Source: a virus
Virus record (IMG/VR): IMGVR_UViG_3300028610_001464
Location: 1 to 38,244 of that record
Strand: one strand, 5' to 3'
DNA: 38,244 nt
The number at the start of each line of letters is the position of its first letter. Positions within the stretch are counted from its first letter, which is position 1. The position numbers were made by a program, and so were the translations under genes. The notes beneath the pieces were generated by a model. The model saw only the letters and a list, made by a program, of their open reading frames with translations. It ran no database searches and was not told the DNA's origin. This document shows, in pieces, positions 25,600-31,163 of the stretch.

Positions 25600-25992
25600 A
25601 TGGGAATATTAGAAACTATATTAGGTGGATCGATAGCTGCGCCAATTGATGCTGTAGGAAATGCTCTGGATAAAATTTTCACAAGCGATCAAGAAAGAGT
25701 GGATGCTAGAATTGTTTTAGAAAAAATAAAACAACATCCTGCAGAATTACAAGTAGAGTTAAATAAGATTGAAGCTAATCATAGAACTATATTTGTAGCT
25801 GGTTGGCGTCCATTCATAGGCTGGATTTGTGGCTTGTCATTAGCTTATGAGTTTATTATCCAACCGGGATTAACTGCATTTGGAATACATGCAGCTTCTT
25901 TAAATGCCACAGATCTTCATACTCTTATAGGTGCGCTCCTTGGATTAGGATCATTAAGAACCTTTGAAAAATTCAAGGGTCTTTCTAAGTAA
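25600..25992 (+). CDS. Holin, GTA/3TM type
   Basis: A 130-residue protein starting at the ATG at 25600, 4 bases after the endolysin stop (an in-frame ATG at 25534 lies inside the endolysin gene). Features of the GTA holin family: an amphipathic N-terminal part, the charged stretch ERVDARIVLEKIKQHPAELQ, then hydrophobic segments AGWRPFIGWICGLSLAYEF and LIGALLGLGSLRTFEKF. The RPFIGWICG motif is characteristic. It would permeabilise the inner membrane for the endolysin. Its stop is adjacent to the stop of the convergent minus-strand gene, with no intergenic space. Confidence 0.85.
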   Translation: MGILETILGGSIAAPIDAVGNALDKIFTSDQERVDARIVLEKIKQHPAELQVELNKIEANHRTIFVAGWRPFIGWICGLSLAYEFIIQPGLTAFGIHAASLNATDLHTLIGALLGLGSLRTFEKFKGLSK

Positions 25993-26217
25993 TTATAAAT
26001 CCATTACAAATTGGGTGTCGTCCTCTTCAGCAAGAGGAACAGGAGCTTTTGAAGGTCTATGTAAAACAGGAGTTATTGATCTTTTCCTAGGCATAGGGTC
26101 CATCTTAAAAAACATTTCGTTAGTTAACTCTTCCAGGAAGATTGTCTTTTTAGGTGCGTGTGACACAAGCCATTTTTTTAGTTCATTTAGTTCGTATTGT
26201 TGTTTGGTTTTTCTCAT
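25993..26217 (-). CDS. Hypothetical protein, last gene of leftward operon
   Basis: A 74-residue protein, helical at the start (QYELNELKKWLVSH) and with a basic, Pro-rich middle (MDPMPRKRSITPVLHRPSKAP) and acidic end. Its start overlaps the stop of the upstream membrane-protein gene (ATGA), so translation is probably coupled. No family recognised. It meets the holin gene tail to tail, and I see no intrinsic terminator between them. Confidence 0.65.
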   Translation of the reverse strand: MRKTKQQYELNELKKWLVSHAPKKTIFLEELTNEMFFKMDPMPRKRSITPVLHRPSKAPVPLAEEDDTQFVMDL

Positions 26218-26720
26218 TGCATTCTTATTCCTATGGTTTTTTCTTCTGGGTTTGTAACAGTGATGGTTGGTTTGTAAAAAGCAGCATACGTAGGCGGCAC
26301 TAATGTTTCTTTTTTATAGTTAGAGAGTGGTGGAAACGTAGGTGTAGGATTGCGCTTAACCATATCTTCCAGTGAGCCTTCTCTTTTTTTCAATTTAGAT
26401 TTTCTTCTATTTAATGCATCATTTATATAAGGTATAGATACCAAAGACATAACTCCAGCAACAAAAAAACCTGCTGGAATAATAGCTAATATTGGCGAAG
26501 TCATAAGTCCTAACATAGGATAAACAACAGAACCGATCAAGCATGACGAGCCAATAAGCGCTAAAAAGCACATGCTAAATGTTTGACAATCACATTTGCC
26601 GTGTTCTTTTTCTATAAGTATCTTTTCTCTTTTATTTTTTAAAGCTACTTCTTCTAATGCCTTTTGTAATACATCAATGTCATCTTCTGTTTTCTTCCAT
26701 TGGCCCCATGCTGTTTTCAT
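26214..26720 (-). CDS. Small membrane protein with two hydrophobic helices
   Basis: I start at the ATG complementary to 26718-26720 (GAGGACAAAAAC upstream), giving 168 residues; the longer reading would run into the ssDNA-binding gene. A charged N-terminal helix (KTEDDIDVLQKALEEV) is followed by a Cys pair (CDCQTFSMCF), two membrane segments (about residues 55-80 and 85-110, FAVGV-type and AIIPAGFFVAGVMSLVSI), and a Lys/Arg-rich then Pro/Thr-rich cytoplasmic tail. Function unknown; an early-operon membrane protein could act in lysis control, superinfection exclusion or host takeover. Confidence 0.7.
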   Translation of the reverse strand: MKTAWGQWKKTEDDIDVLQKALEEVALKNKREKILIEKEHGKCDCQTFSMCFLALIGSSCLIGSVVYPMLGLMTSPILAIIPAGFFVAGVMSLVSIPYINDALNRRKSKLKKREGSLEDMVKRNPTPTFPPLSNYKKETLVPPTYAAFYKPTITVTNPEEKTIGIRMQ

Positions 26721-26730
26721 GTTTTTGTCC

Positions 26731-27219
26731 TCAAAATGGTATGTTGTCGTTAAAATCGTCAGGCTCAGAGGTATGAACAGGAGGAAGCTCTTGCTCATGT
26801 TTACTTATAGTGTCAGAAATACTAGAAGGTTGATTTGATTGTCTTGGCTGATAGAATTTTATTTCTAGATAATCTTTTTCGTTTTTATCAACAGCTCCTT
26901 TACCATTTTCCCCAACTAGTGAAGATGGTATTATGATTCCTGATTCATAATTTATACCGAATGCTTCACAGAAGTTTTTTATCTTTCTTATAACAAACGA
27001 CTTACCTCGACCCTCGTATGCGTCTGGATCCAGAAGATCATCAAACACTATGCCTGTGGCACCTGATGAATCCATTGCACTCATGCGTAAAGAAATTTTA
27101 TTTTTTCCATCTCGCGTTTGTGCATCTTCAGCTTTTATAATTTCTAAGCTCACAGTTCCAGGTTTGATCTGTGGATTTAGACTATCAATCTGTTTGTCGT
27201 TTAAGGGCGTAAATTTCAT
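26731..27219 (-). CDS. ssDNA-binding-like protein (DUF669-like) with SSB-type tail
   Basis: A 162-residue protein with GGAGAAACTT before the ATG. The body (GTVSLEIIKAEDAQTRDGKNKISLRMSA, then a GRGKSFVIRKIKNFCEAFGI helix) resembles the DUF669 family of phage OB-fold ssDNA-binding proteins. After a Ser/Gln/Pro linker, the C-terminus is DDFNDNIPF, the acidic-Ile-Pro-Phe tip used by bacterial SSB to bind its partners. Likely protects phage ssDNA and recruits host repair or replication enzymes. It lies downstream of the P-loop ATPase gene, a usual pair in phage recombination modules. Confidence 0.75.
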   Translation of the reverse strand: MKFTPLNDKQIDSLNPQIKPGTVSLEIIKAEDAQTRDGKNKISLRMSAMDSSGATGIVFDDLLDPDAYEGRGKSFVIRKIKNFCEAFGINYESGIIIPSSLVGENGKGAVDKNEKDYLEIKFYQPRQSNQPSSISDTISKHEQELPPVHTSEPDDFNDNIPF

Positions 27220-27259
27220 AAGTTTCTCCTATTTTTTTTTGACTAATGGTTTATTCATG

Positions 27260-27934
27260 TTAAACATCCTCAAAATAATCATTTACCTTATCGGCAACAT
27301 ATTGAAGATCATTTGGTATGTAAAGTTCATTAAACATATCCATTGGCGATTTTGCAATTGTATTACCATCTCCCTGGGTCTGAAAGACATATCCTTCCTC
27401 TCTGATATGAGAATAAAACACAACTGAAAACATTCCTTCTATGGAAATTTTATCGTCTAACATTTTACCTATTGTTTTGCATTTGATTTTTCCATTTGCA
27501 TCGGTATCGCAATGTGATAGATAAAAAAATGTTAAATCATTTCTAGCAAAGTTAGATGCATTTATAACATCCCATGCATGCTTGGCTATCTCTGTAAATT
27601 TCTCATAACCTTTTTCGCTGGCTCTATTCATGAACTCATTAGCCATTATATATTGAAAGTCATCTATAATAACATTCTTTATATCTATACGATGCTTTGA
27701 TATATATTGCATTATACTACAAATCTTTGAATATTTGTCGGTATAAAGATAATTTGTTTCATTTGTTATCTTACCATCTTCATCTTTTACTATGATATAA
27801 TTCCTTCTCCATCCTTTGAACGGAAGAGGTTTATCAAGTACATTAATAATAAATGTTTCCTTTGGGTTTAGGGTTCTAATAGCAGTGCTTTTACCGCTGC
27901 CTGACTCGCCTATGATAAGTACATTTGTACTCAT
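27260..27934 (-). CDS. P-loop ATPase, AAA_24/Sak4-like recombinase
   Basis: A 224-residue protein with GGAGATATAATT before the ATG. Walker A is GESGSGKST (residues 9-17); Walker B is VIIDDFQYIM (~89-98), followed by a sensor-like FFYLSHCDTD stretch (~150). Size and motif spacing fit the AAA_24/Sak4 group of RecA-like annealing ATPases that phages use in recombination or replication. Paired with the adjacent SSB-like gene. DNA annealing or strand-exchange assistance is expected, not shown. Confidence 0.8.
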   Translation of the reverse strand: MSTNVLIIGESGSGKSTAIRTLNPKETFIINVLDKPLPFKGWRRNYIIVKDEDGKITNETNYLYTDKYSKICSIMQYISKHRIDIKNVIIDDFQYIMANEFMNRASEKGYEKFTEIAKHAWDVINASNFARNDLTFFYLSHCDTDANGKIKCKTIGKMLDDKISIEGMFSVVFYSHIREEGYVFQTQGDGNTIAKSPMDMFNELYIPNDLQYVADKVNDYFEDV

Positions 27935-27955
27935 AATTATATCTCCTTACTTACA

Positions 27956-28102
27956 TTAAATTGGTTTAAAGTTTTCCAACAATTGTAGTATTTCAGTTAT
28001 GATGCAGTCCTGTAATAACTCCATCAATACTTCGTTGTATTCTTTGTTATTTACCTCATGCGCAAGATAAGCGCGTTCTAAATTAAAAGTTATAGCTAAC
28101 AT
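27956..28102 (-). CDS. 48-residue hypothetical protein
   Basis: A short reading frame on the minus strand, MLAITFNLERAYLAHEV... to ...LENFKPI, with GGAGATGAGCA before the ATG. It fills most of the gap before the ATPase gene (stop 21 bases upstream of it). It is helical and Leu-rich. Spacing and ribosome-binding site support a real gene, though it is too short for a family call. Confidence 0.55.
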   Translation of the reverse strand: MLAITFNLERAYLAHEVNNKEYNEVLMELLQDCIITEILQLLENFKPI

Positions 28103-28124
28103 TGCTCATCTCCTATAGTCGTAC

Positions 28125-28221
28125 TATATAAATCTTACCAAACATTCTTTGAAACCATCTGGCATCTGAAAGAGCGAGCCTCTCATCAGTATAATTACCG
28201 ATGAGAGCTCCATTTTTTTTT
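28125..28221 (+). ncRNA. Candidate small RNA on the plus strand
   Basis: The gap between two minus-strand genes (28103-28240) holds a strong plus-strand terminator: GAG-c-CTCTCATC pairs with GATGAGAGCTC around AGTATAATTACC, followed by nine T. No plus-strand gene precedes it, so the simplest reading is a ~70-95-base RNA transcribed against the leftward operon. A possible -10 (TATAAA, 28127-28132) lies upstream with a weak -35 (TTGCTC, 28102-28107; spacing 19). The promoter is the weakest part of the case. Confidence 0.4.
28176..28221 (+). terminator. Plus-strand intrinsic terminator inside the leftward operon
   Basis: An 11-bp stem with one bulged C and a 12-base loop (28176-28210), then CCA and T9. 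Orientation by the T-run is plus, opposite to the genes on both sides. Confidence 0.75.
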
Positions 28222-28240
28222 ATTATCGAGAAACAAGTTT

Positions 28241-28453
28241 TCACAATTCATCCCTTTTAGCTGTTTTTCTTTTTGCTGGTTCTACTGAAATGCTATGAAC
28301 ATTCTGGCTTGCTTTAATACATGAGTCATAAGCGATGTTATATAATCTTGGGATAAGCTCTTTAAAGAACTCTGTCTTAATATCTGTGCAAGGACATTCT
28401 TTCTCTTCTTTTCCTTCTGTTGCTATAGTCATAAGCTTATACATTCTTCTCAT
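28241..28453 (-). CDS. Hypothetical protein of leftward operon
   Basis: About 70 residues. Three ATGs are clustered; I choose the second (GGAG 7 bases upstream). It has a CPCTD motif, a helix KTEFFKELIPRLYNIAYDSC and a basic end (KRKTAKRDEL). Family not recognised. Confidence 0.6.
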   Translation of the reverse strand: MRRMYKLMTIATEGKEEKECPCTDIKTEFFKELIPRLYNIAYDSCIKASQNVHSISVEPAKRKTAKRDEL

Positions 28454-28495
28454 TCTCATTCTCCAATTTTGTTTATAAAAAAACTCTGCAAGTTT

Positions 28496-28765
28496 TCATG
28501 ATTTATCCCTTTTAGCGAAAGTTACTATCTTTCCTAAATCCCATTCCTTATCCATTTCATAGATGAAATCTACTAGATCCTCGTCAGAAGCCCAGTCTTC
28601 ACCTATAGCAACATTTAACCATTGAACTAATTGTTCGGGTGAATAATCTAACCTTATAAAAGCTTGTTTCTTTTTGTTAGGTAGATAATCACTTTTACGA
28701 TTGGTTTCAAAGTTCTTTTCAATAACAAGTGCTGCGTCAAAGATATCCAATAAATTAATGCTCAT
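28496..28765 (-). CDS. Hypothetical acidic protein, first in leftward transcript
   Basis: An 89-residue acidic protein with GGAGTATACGTT before the ATG, directly downstream of a good minus-strand promoter (28819-28846). Helical; includes LDYSPEQLVQWLNVAIGEDW and ends with basic FAKRDKS. Its end shares a KRDxS/KRDEL-type tail with the neighbouring gene. No family recognised. Confidence 0.65.
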   Translation of the reverse strand: MSINLLDIFDAALVIEKNFETNRKSDYLPNKKKQAFIRLDYSPEQLVQWLNVAIGEDWASDEDLVDFIYEMDKEWDLGKIVTFAKRDKS

Positions 28766-28818
28766 AACGTATACTCCTTTAACATTTAAGATAATGAAAT
28801 TATTATTGTTATAGCCTC

Positions 28819-28846
28819 AGTATATAATACTATTATTATATGTCAA
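28819..28846 (-). promoter_or_regulatory. Sigma70-type promoter with internal operator dyad, leftward
   Basis: On the minus strand TTGACA (complement of 28841-28846) is followed 16 bases later by TATACT (complement of 28819-28824). Between them lies the dyad TATAATA-CTAT-TATTATA (28823-28840), covering the spacer, a classical place for a repressor. The YdaS/Cro-like gene just upstream is the obvious candidate binder. Confidence 0.7.
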
Positions 28847-28864
28847 GTATTTATTTGAAAATAA

Positions 28865-29092
28865 TTAATACTTTAAATCAGGACGTATTTTATAGGCTTT
28901 AATTTTGCCTTTAGTTAATTTCTCTATTTTCTTAGCGATGGTTACATTGGGTAAAATACATCCGTGATACCAATTATTAACATAAGCAGGATATGCTTTT
29001 AGCTTTCTAGCGGCTTCGGCCTGAATTCCGCCACAATAGTTTTCAACAAATAATCTAAATGATTTGCAATCATGCTTGTTTGTTTCTTTCAT
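28865..29092 (-). CDS. YdaS/Cro-like helix-turn-helix regulator
   Basis: A 75-residue DNA-binding protein with GGAGAAAGAAA before the ATG. The helix-turn-helix region (QAEAARKLKAYPAYVNNWYHG) and the ending IEKLTKGKIKAYKIRPDL match the YdaS/Cro type, whose members end in ...RPDL. Placed at the divergent control region, it probably represses its own and neighbouring early promoters. No CI-type partner is visible. Confidence 0.8.
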   Translation of the reverse strand: MKETNKHDCKSFRLFVENYCGGIQAEAARKLKAYPAYVNNWYHGCILPNVTIAKKIEKLTKGKIKAYKIRPDLKY

Positions 29093-29220
29093 TTTCTTTC
29101 TCCTTATATAATATAATTAAACAGTGTACATATATTTATTATAATGTCTAATATAAATATATTATAAATATATTATAAATAAATATTGCATTTATATAAT
29201 TAAGTGTTATTATTGCGATT
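29093..29220. promoter_or_regulatory. AT-rich divergent control region
   Basis: An almost pure A/T stretch with two 11-bp tandem units ATATATTATAA (29157-29178) containing the TATTATA half-site of the operator at 28823-28840. Plus-strand candidate: TTGCAT (29186-29191), 16-base spacer, TATTAT (29208-29213), predicting a start near 29221; a perfect TATAAT also lies at 29195-29200. Minus-strand candidate: TTAGAC, 17 bases, TACACT (near 29127-29150), for the YdaS-like gene. All are predictions. Confidence 0.5.
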
Positions 29221-29478
29221 GCCCGGATGTGCGTTCTAATAACAATAACACTCTTGCGCAACAACAAAAAAAAAAGTCATCCGGGCTTACGTTACAATTG
29301 ACCCAATCTCTTTGATTTGATATTCTTTCAATTACTAAACGTTGAAAGCTTTCAATTAGAGTTTTTCAATCGGGTGCCAATTTCAAATTAGCAGGGCTCA
29401 TGGTATTTTGGTCTTGCTTTTCTTGATTCAACGTTTAGTACCGTGGCACCCGTTTGAAGATCTCTAGTAAGGAGACTG
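29221..29478 (+). ncRNA. Structured leader of the Rep-like gene, possible pseudoknot
   Basis: Three perfect long-range pairings: GCCCGGATG (29221-29229) with CATCCGGGC (29278-29286); TACTAAACGTTGAA (29333-29346) with TTCAACGTTTAGTA (29427-29440); CGGGTGCCA (29371-29379) with TGGCACCCG (29444-29452). The last two pairs interlock (A, B, A', B'), the order of a pseudoknot. A 14-base palindrome TTGAAAGCTTTCAA (29342-29355) overlaps arm A and could compete. The element lies 17 bases before the ribosome-binding site of the next gene, so it may control its translation. As DNA it could instead be cruciform-forming binding sites. Confidence 0.6.
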
Positions 29479-29736
29479 GTGGTTGTGGCGCTTTGGATTC
29501 CAGATGAGATAGATAACATTGCCGGGATTTCACTTGTTGAGAAGCACTTACTCGCCTATATTTATTCCTTTCAAAATTCTGGAGCAATTTGTTTTGCTTC
29601 TAATTCTATATTTGAAAAAAGATGCATGTGCAGTAGAAGTACTATTAAGCGTGCATTGAATCACCTACTCGACCTAGGTCTTCTTAACATTGGATTTACT
29701 TCTTATTGTTTGCGCGAATTCTCCGTAATTCTTTAA
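29479..29736 (+). CDS. Winged-helix (HTH_36-like) Rep-like protein
   Basis: Up to 85 residues with a GTG start: either 29479 (4 bases from AAGGAG) or 29485 (10 bases), the latter giving MALWIPDEID. The HTH_36 profile is clear: WIPDEIDNIAGISLVEKHLLAYI, then a recognition part CMCSRSTIKRALNHLLDLGLL. This domain heads many phage and plasmid replication initiators; here it stands alone, far shorter than a two-domain plasmid Rep. The gene lies between a structured leader and an array of DnaA boxes and 22-bp repeats, so an initiator or copy regulator is likely. Confidence 0.7.
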   Translation: MVVALWIPDEIDNIAGISLVEKHLLAYIYSFQNSGAICFASNSIFEKRCMCSRSTIKRALNHLLDLGLLNIGFTSYCLREFSVIL

Positions 29737-29755
29737 CCTTTATATTATATATGCC

Positions 29756-29808
29756 TGTGGATAACTTGTGGATAACTTGTGGATAACCTGTGGATAACTT
29801 GTGGATAA
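29756..29808 (+). repeat. Five DnaA boxes at exact 11-bp spacing
   Basis: TGTGGATAA (complement of TTATCCACA, the strong DnaA box) starts at 29756, 29767, 29778, 29789 and 29800, all in one orientation, one helical turn apart. The full 11-base unit is (T/C)TGTGGATAAC with little variation. Such a phased array is expected to bind host DnaA cooperatively. Located right after the Rep-like gene and before the 22-bp repeats. Confidence 0.95.
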
Positions 29809-29829
29809 GTAGCATCAAAATAGGCTTAG

Positions 29830-29892
29830 TAGGTCCATGGTGGACCTAGGGTAGGTCCATGGTGAACCTACCCTAGGTCCATGGTGAACCCT
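29830..29892 (+). repeat. Three 22-bp iteron-like repeats
   Basis: Units start at 29830, 29852 and 29874 with constant 22-base period. Unit 1 is the palindrome TAGGTCCATGGTGGACCTA (8-bp arms, TGG centre); units 2 and 3 read TAGGTCCATGGTGAACC, with one arm changed. Size and phasing (two helical turns) match plasmid iterons bound by Rep proteins. Confidence 0.9.
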
Positions 29893-29945
29893 ATATATAT
29901 AAAGACTATAAATAAATCTTTATGAATAAAAGATATTATCTAGAA
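29893..29945. other. AT-rich candidate unwinding element
   Basis: Directly after the 22-bp repeats, about 50 bases are nearly all A/T (TATATATAAAGACTATAAAT and on). Together with DnaA boxes and iterons this completes the layout of a theta origin (binding sites next to an easily melted region). Inference from layout. Confidence 0.5.
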
Positions 29946-30248
29946 TGTAAAACAAGAATATTTTCCAAGGCAGTTGAAAATGGGGGGCAAGCCCCCCAAG
30001 CCCCCAACAGCCAAAAAACCATGGGTGTAAGTAATATGATTAAAGAACCGATTGAGGATAAGAAATGCTGCGTCTGTAGGGCTTTTTTAAAAGACCCGAT
30101 AGCTGTAGGTAATAAAAGATGGCTCATTTATTTTTGTGAGAAGCATTATTTGTCGCGTGTGGTGATAGGTAGCATGATAAAAGAATATGGTTATGAGTTA
30201 TGCAAGAAGCACAATGTGATGTTGAATTTTAACCTTGACAAGAAGTGA
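29922..30248 (+). CDS. Small Cys/His protein beside the origin (start uncertain)
   Basis: The frame is open from 29922 (108 residues), but no ribosome-binding site precedes that ATG and the first 33 residues include the odd NGGQAPQAPNSQ encoded by the G/C hairpin. Starts at 30021 (MGVSNMIKEP) or 30036 (MIKEP) are equally possible. The conserved-looking part has CCVC near residue 50 and FCEKH near 77, a likely zinc site (C-x2-C...C-x2-H). No family recognised. Origin-proximal position suggests a regulatory role. Confidence 0.6.
   Translation: MNKRYYLECKTRIFSKAVENGGQAPQAPNSQKTMGVSNMIKEPIEDKKCCVCRAFLKDPIAVGNKRWLIYFCEKHYLSRVVIGSMIKEYGYELCKKHNVMLNFNLDKK
29981..29998. other. G/C-only hairpin after the AT-rich stretch
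   Basis: TGGGGGGC-AA-GCCCCCCA is a perfect 8-bp stem, followed by a further AAGCCCCCA copy of one arm. It stands out in this low-GC genome. It lies inside the longest reading of the next gene, but that gene may start later. Confidence 0.6.
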
Positions 30249-30569
30249 TTTATATACTAGGATGTATGCACGTAGAAATAGGCATTCAAATAAATAAAAG
30301 TTTTTAACAGTTTAGCCATATGAGTCAATTCTTCGGTGTACTTCCATTCGCCGGCTTATTTCTACAGCTCGTATGGCTATTTTAATGCTTGTGGCGCTGT
30401 GTGCACCTCCCAGGGTATTGTTTCCTCCTGAGGGAGGAATATGCATGGCTCCACAGGCGCTTATTTTAGCAGCTCGTGGCGCTACGCATATACACCCCTC
30501 CCAAGGGGGTGTGCTTTTTAGCGGGGGCACATTTGTGTGGCGACGCGGCTTCCTTGACGGAGAGGTCTC
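30249..30569 (+). other. GC-rich structured island without a convincing gene
   Basis: From ~30345 to 30560 base composition is clearly richer in G/C than the flanks. It holds hairpins TTCCTCC-TGAG-GGAGGAA (30420-30437) and ACACCCC/GGGGTGT (~30492-30512), and a diverged duplication: CTTATTT-n4-CAGCTCGT (from 30355) recurs about 105 bases on (from 30460), and GTGGCGCT (30391 and 30477) followed by CTCCCA(A)GGG recurs as well. Both strands have open frames but without ribosome-binding sites or family likeness. A structured RNA or a transferred element is the best reading. 30249-30344 shows nothing of note. Confidence 0.5.
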
Positions 30570-30677
30570 ATGGACATTGTAAAATTCTGTTATCAGCATT
30601 GGGTGCTTACATCATGGTTCTTGATGATAGTTTCTTGTTCTGGGCCGTTTATCAAATTGAGTTTGAAAGGGGAATGA
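30570..30677 (+). CDS. 35-residue single-pass membrane protein
   Basis: A short frame, MDIVKFCYQHWVLTSWFLMI to LKGE, with GGAGAGGTCTC before the ATG. The hydrophobic core (WVLTSWFLMIVSCSG) is long enough for one membrane span, flanked by basic residues. Tiny proteins of this D/E..KFC..HW pattern are common in phage early regions. It precedes the next gene by one base, with a shared leader GGGGAATGAA. Confidence 0.6.
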   Translation: MDIVKFCYQHWVLTSWFLMIVSCSGPFIKLSLKGE

Positions 30678-30678
30678 A

Positions 30679-30867
30679 ATGAAAAAAGATGAAGATAAGG
30701 TTGGGCAAGATAAAATAAACAGGTTCATCTTGGAGAGGCTTTTAGCACTTAACGAAAGCGGGGTGAAAACAATAGAAATGATTGAAAACATGATTGAAGA
30801 CATTGATAATAGACTTCTTAAAATACAAGCTGACGTTAGTGTTCTCTTGAGTTACTTAGATGATTAA
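30679..30867 (+). CDS. Small coiled-coil protein
   Basis: A 62-residue charged protein with continuous heptad-like hydrophobics (RFILERLLALNESGVKTIEM, then IDNRLLKIQADVSVLLSYL). Likely a coiled-coil oligomer. It overlaps the next start by 8 bases and is preceded by AAAGGGGAATGAA. Early-operon function unknown. Confidence 0.65.
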   Translation: MKKDEDKVGQDKINRFILERLLALNESGVKTIEMIENMIEDIDNRLLKIQADVSVLLSYLDD

Positions 30868-31162
30868 ACATAAATTCAATGCAAAGCCGACTGAGCTAGA
30901 CGGTATAATATTTGCATCTAAAAAAGAGGCTCATCGATATCGCACTCTTTGTATCCTACAGCAAGAGGGGGATGTGCTGTTTTTTTTAAGACAGACTCCG
31001 ATTCACCTACCAGGTAATGTTAAGTACGTCTGTGATTTCCAAGTGTTCTGGAAAAATGGAGATATAACCTTCGAGGATGTTAAAGGTGTGAAAACTCCTA
31101 TGTATATAACTAAGAAGAAATTGGTTGAAAGTTTATATCCAATAACAATAACGGAGATATGA
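30860..31162 (+). CDS. DUF1064-type PD-(D/E)xK nuclease
   Basis: A 100-residue protein matching the DUF1064 pattern: KFNAKPTELDGIIFASKKEAHRY at the start, YVCDFQVFW in the middle and FEDVKGVKTPMYITKKKL near the end. Candidate catalytic residues are Glu23, Asp59 and Glu72-x-x-Lys75, the nuclease-fold spacing. Members occur in early phage operons and are thought to resolve branched DNA. Fits the recombination set with the P-loop ATPase and ssDNA-binding protein. Confidence 0.85.
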   Translation: MIKHKFNAKPTELDGIIFASKKEAHRYRTLCILQQEGDVLFFLRQTPIHLPGNVKYVCDFQVFWKNGDITFEDVKGVKTPMYITKKKLVESLYPITITEI

Positions 31163-31163
31163 T

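Noticed and set aside
25964-26257. 97-codon plus-strand frame past the holin
   Set aside because: It overlaps the holin end and two coupled minus-strand genes; no ribosome-binding site.
27050-27427. 125-codon plus-strand frame across the ssDNA-binding and ATPase genes
   Set aside because: Antisense to two recognised genes.
29221-29478. tRNA or tmRNA gene
   Set aside because: Stem lengths and order do not make a cloverleaf, and no CCA-type acceptor or T-loop sequence is present.
30312-30599. 95-codon minus-strand frame in the GC-rich island
   Set aside because: It is opposite to the rightward operon, spans both hairpins and the duplicated unit, and has no ribosome-binding site; G/C-rich DNA has few stops by chance.
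30373-30682. Two overlapping plus-strand frames in and after the GC-rich island
   Set aside because: Neither has a ribosome-binding site; the second covers, in another frame, the better supported 35-residue membrane protein at 30570.
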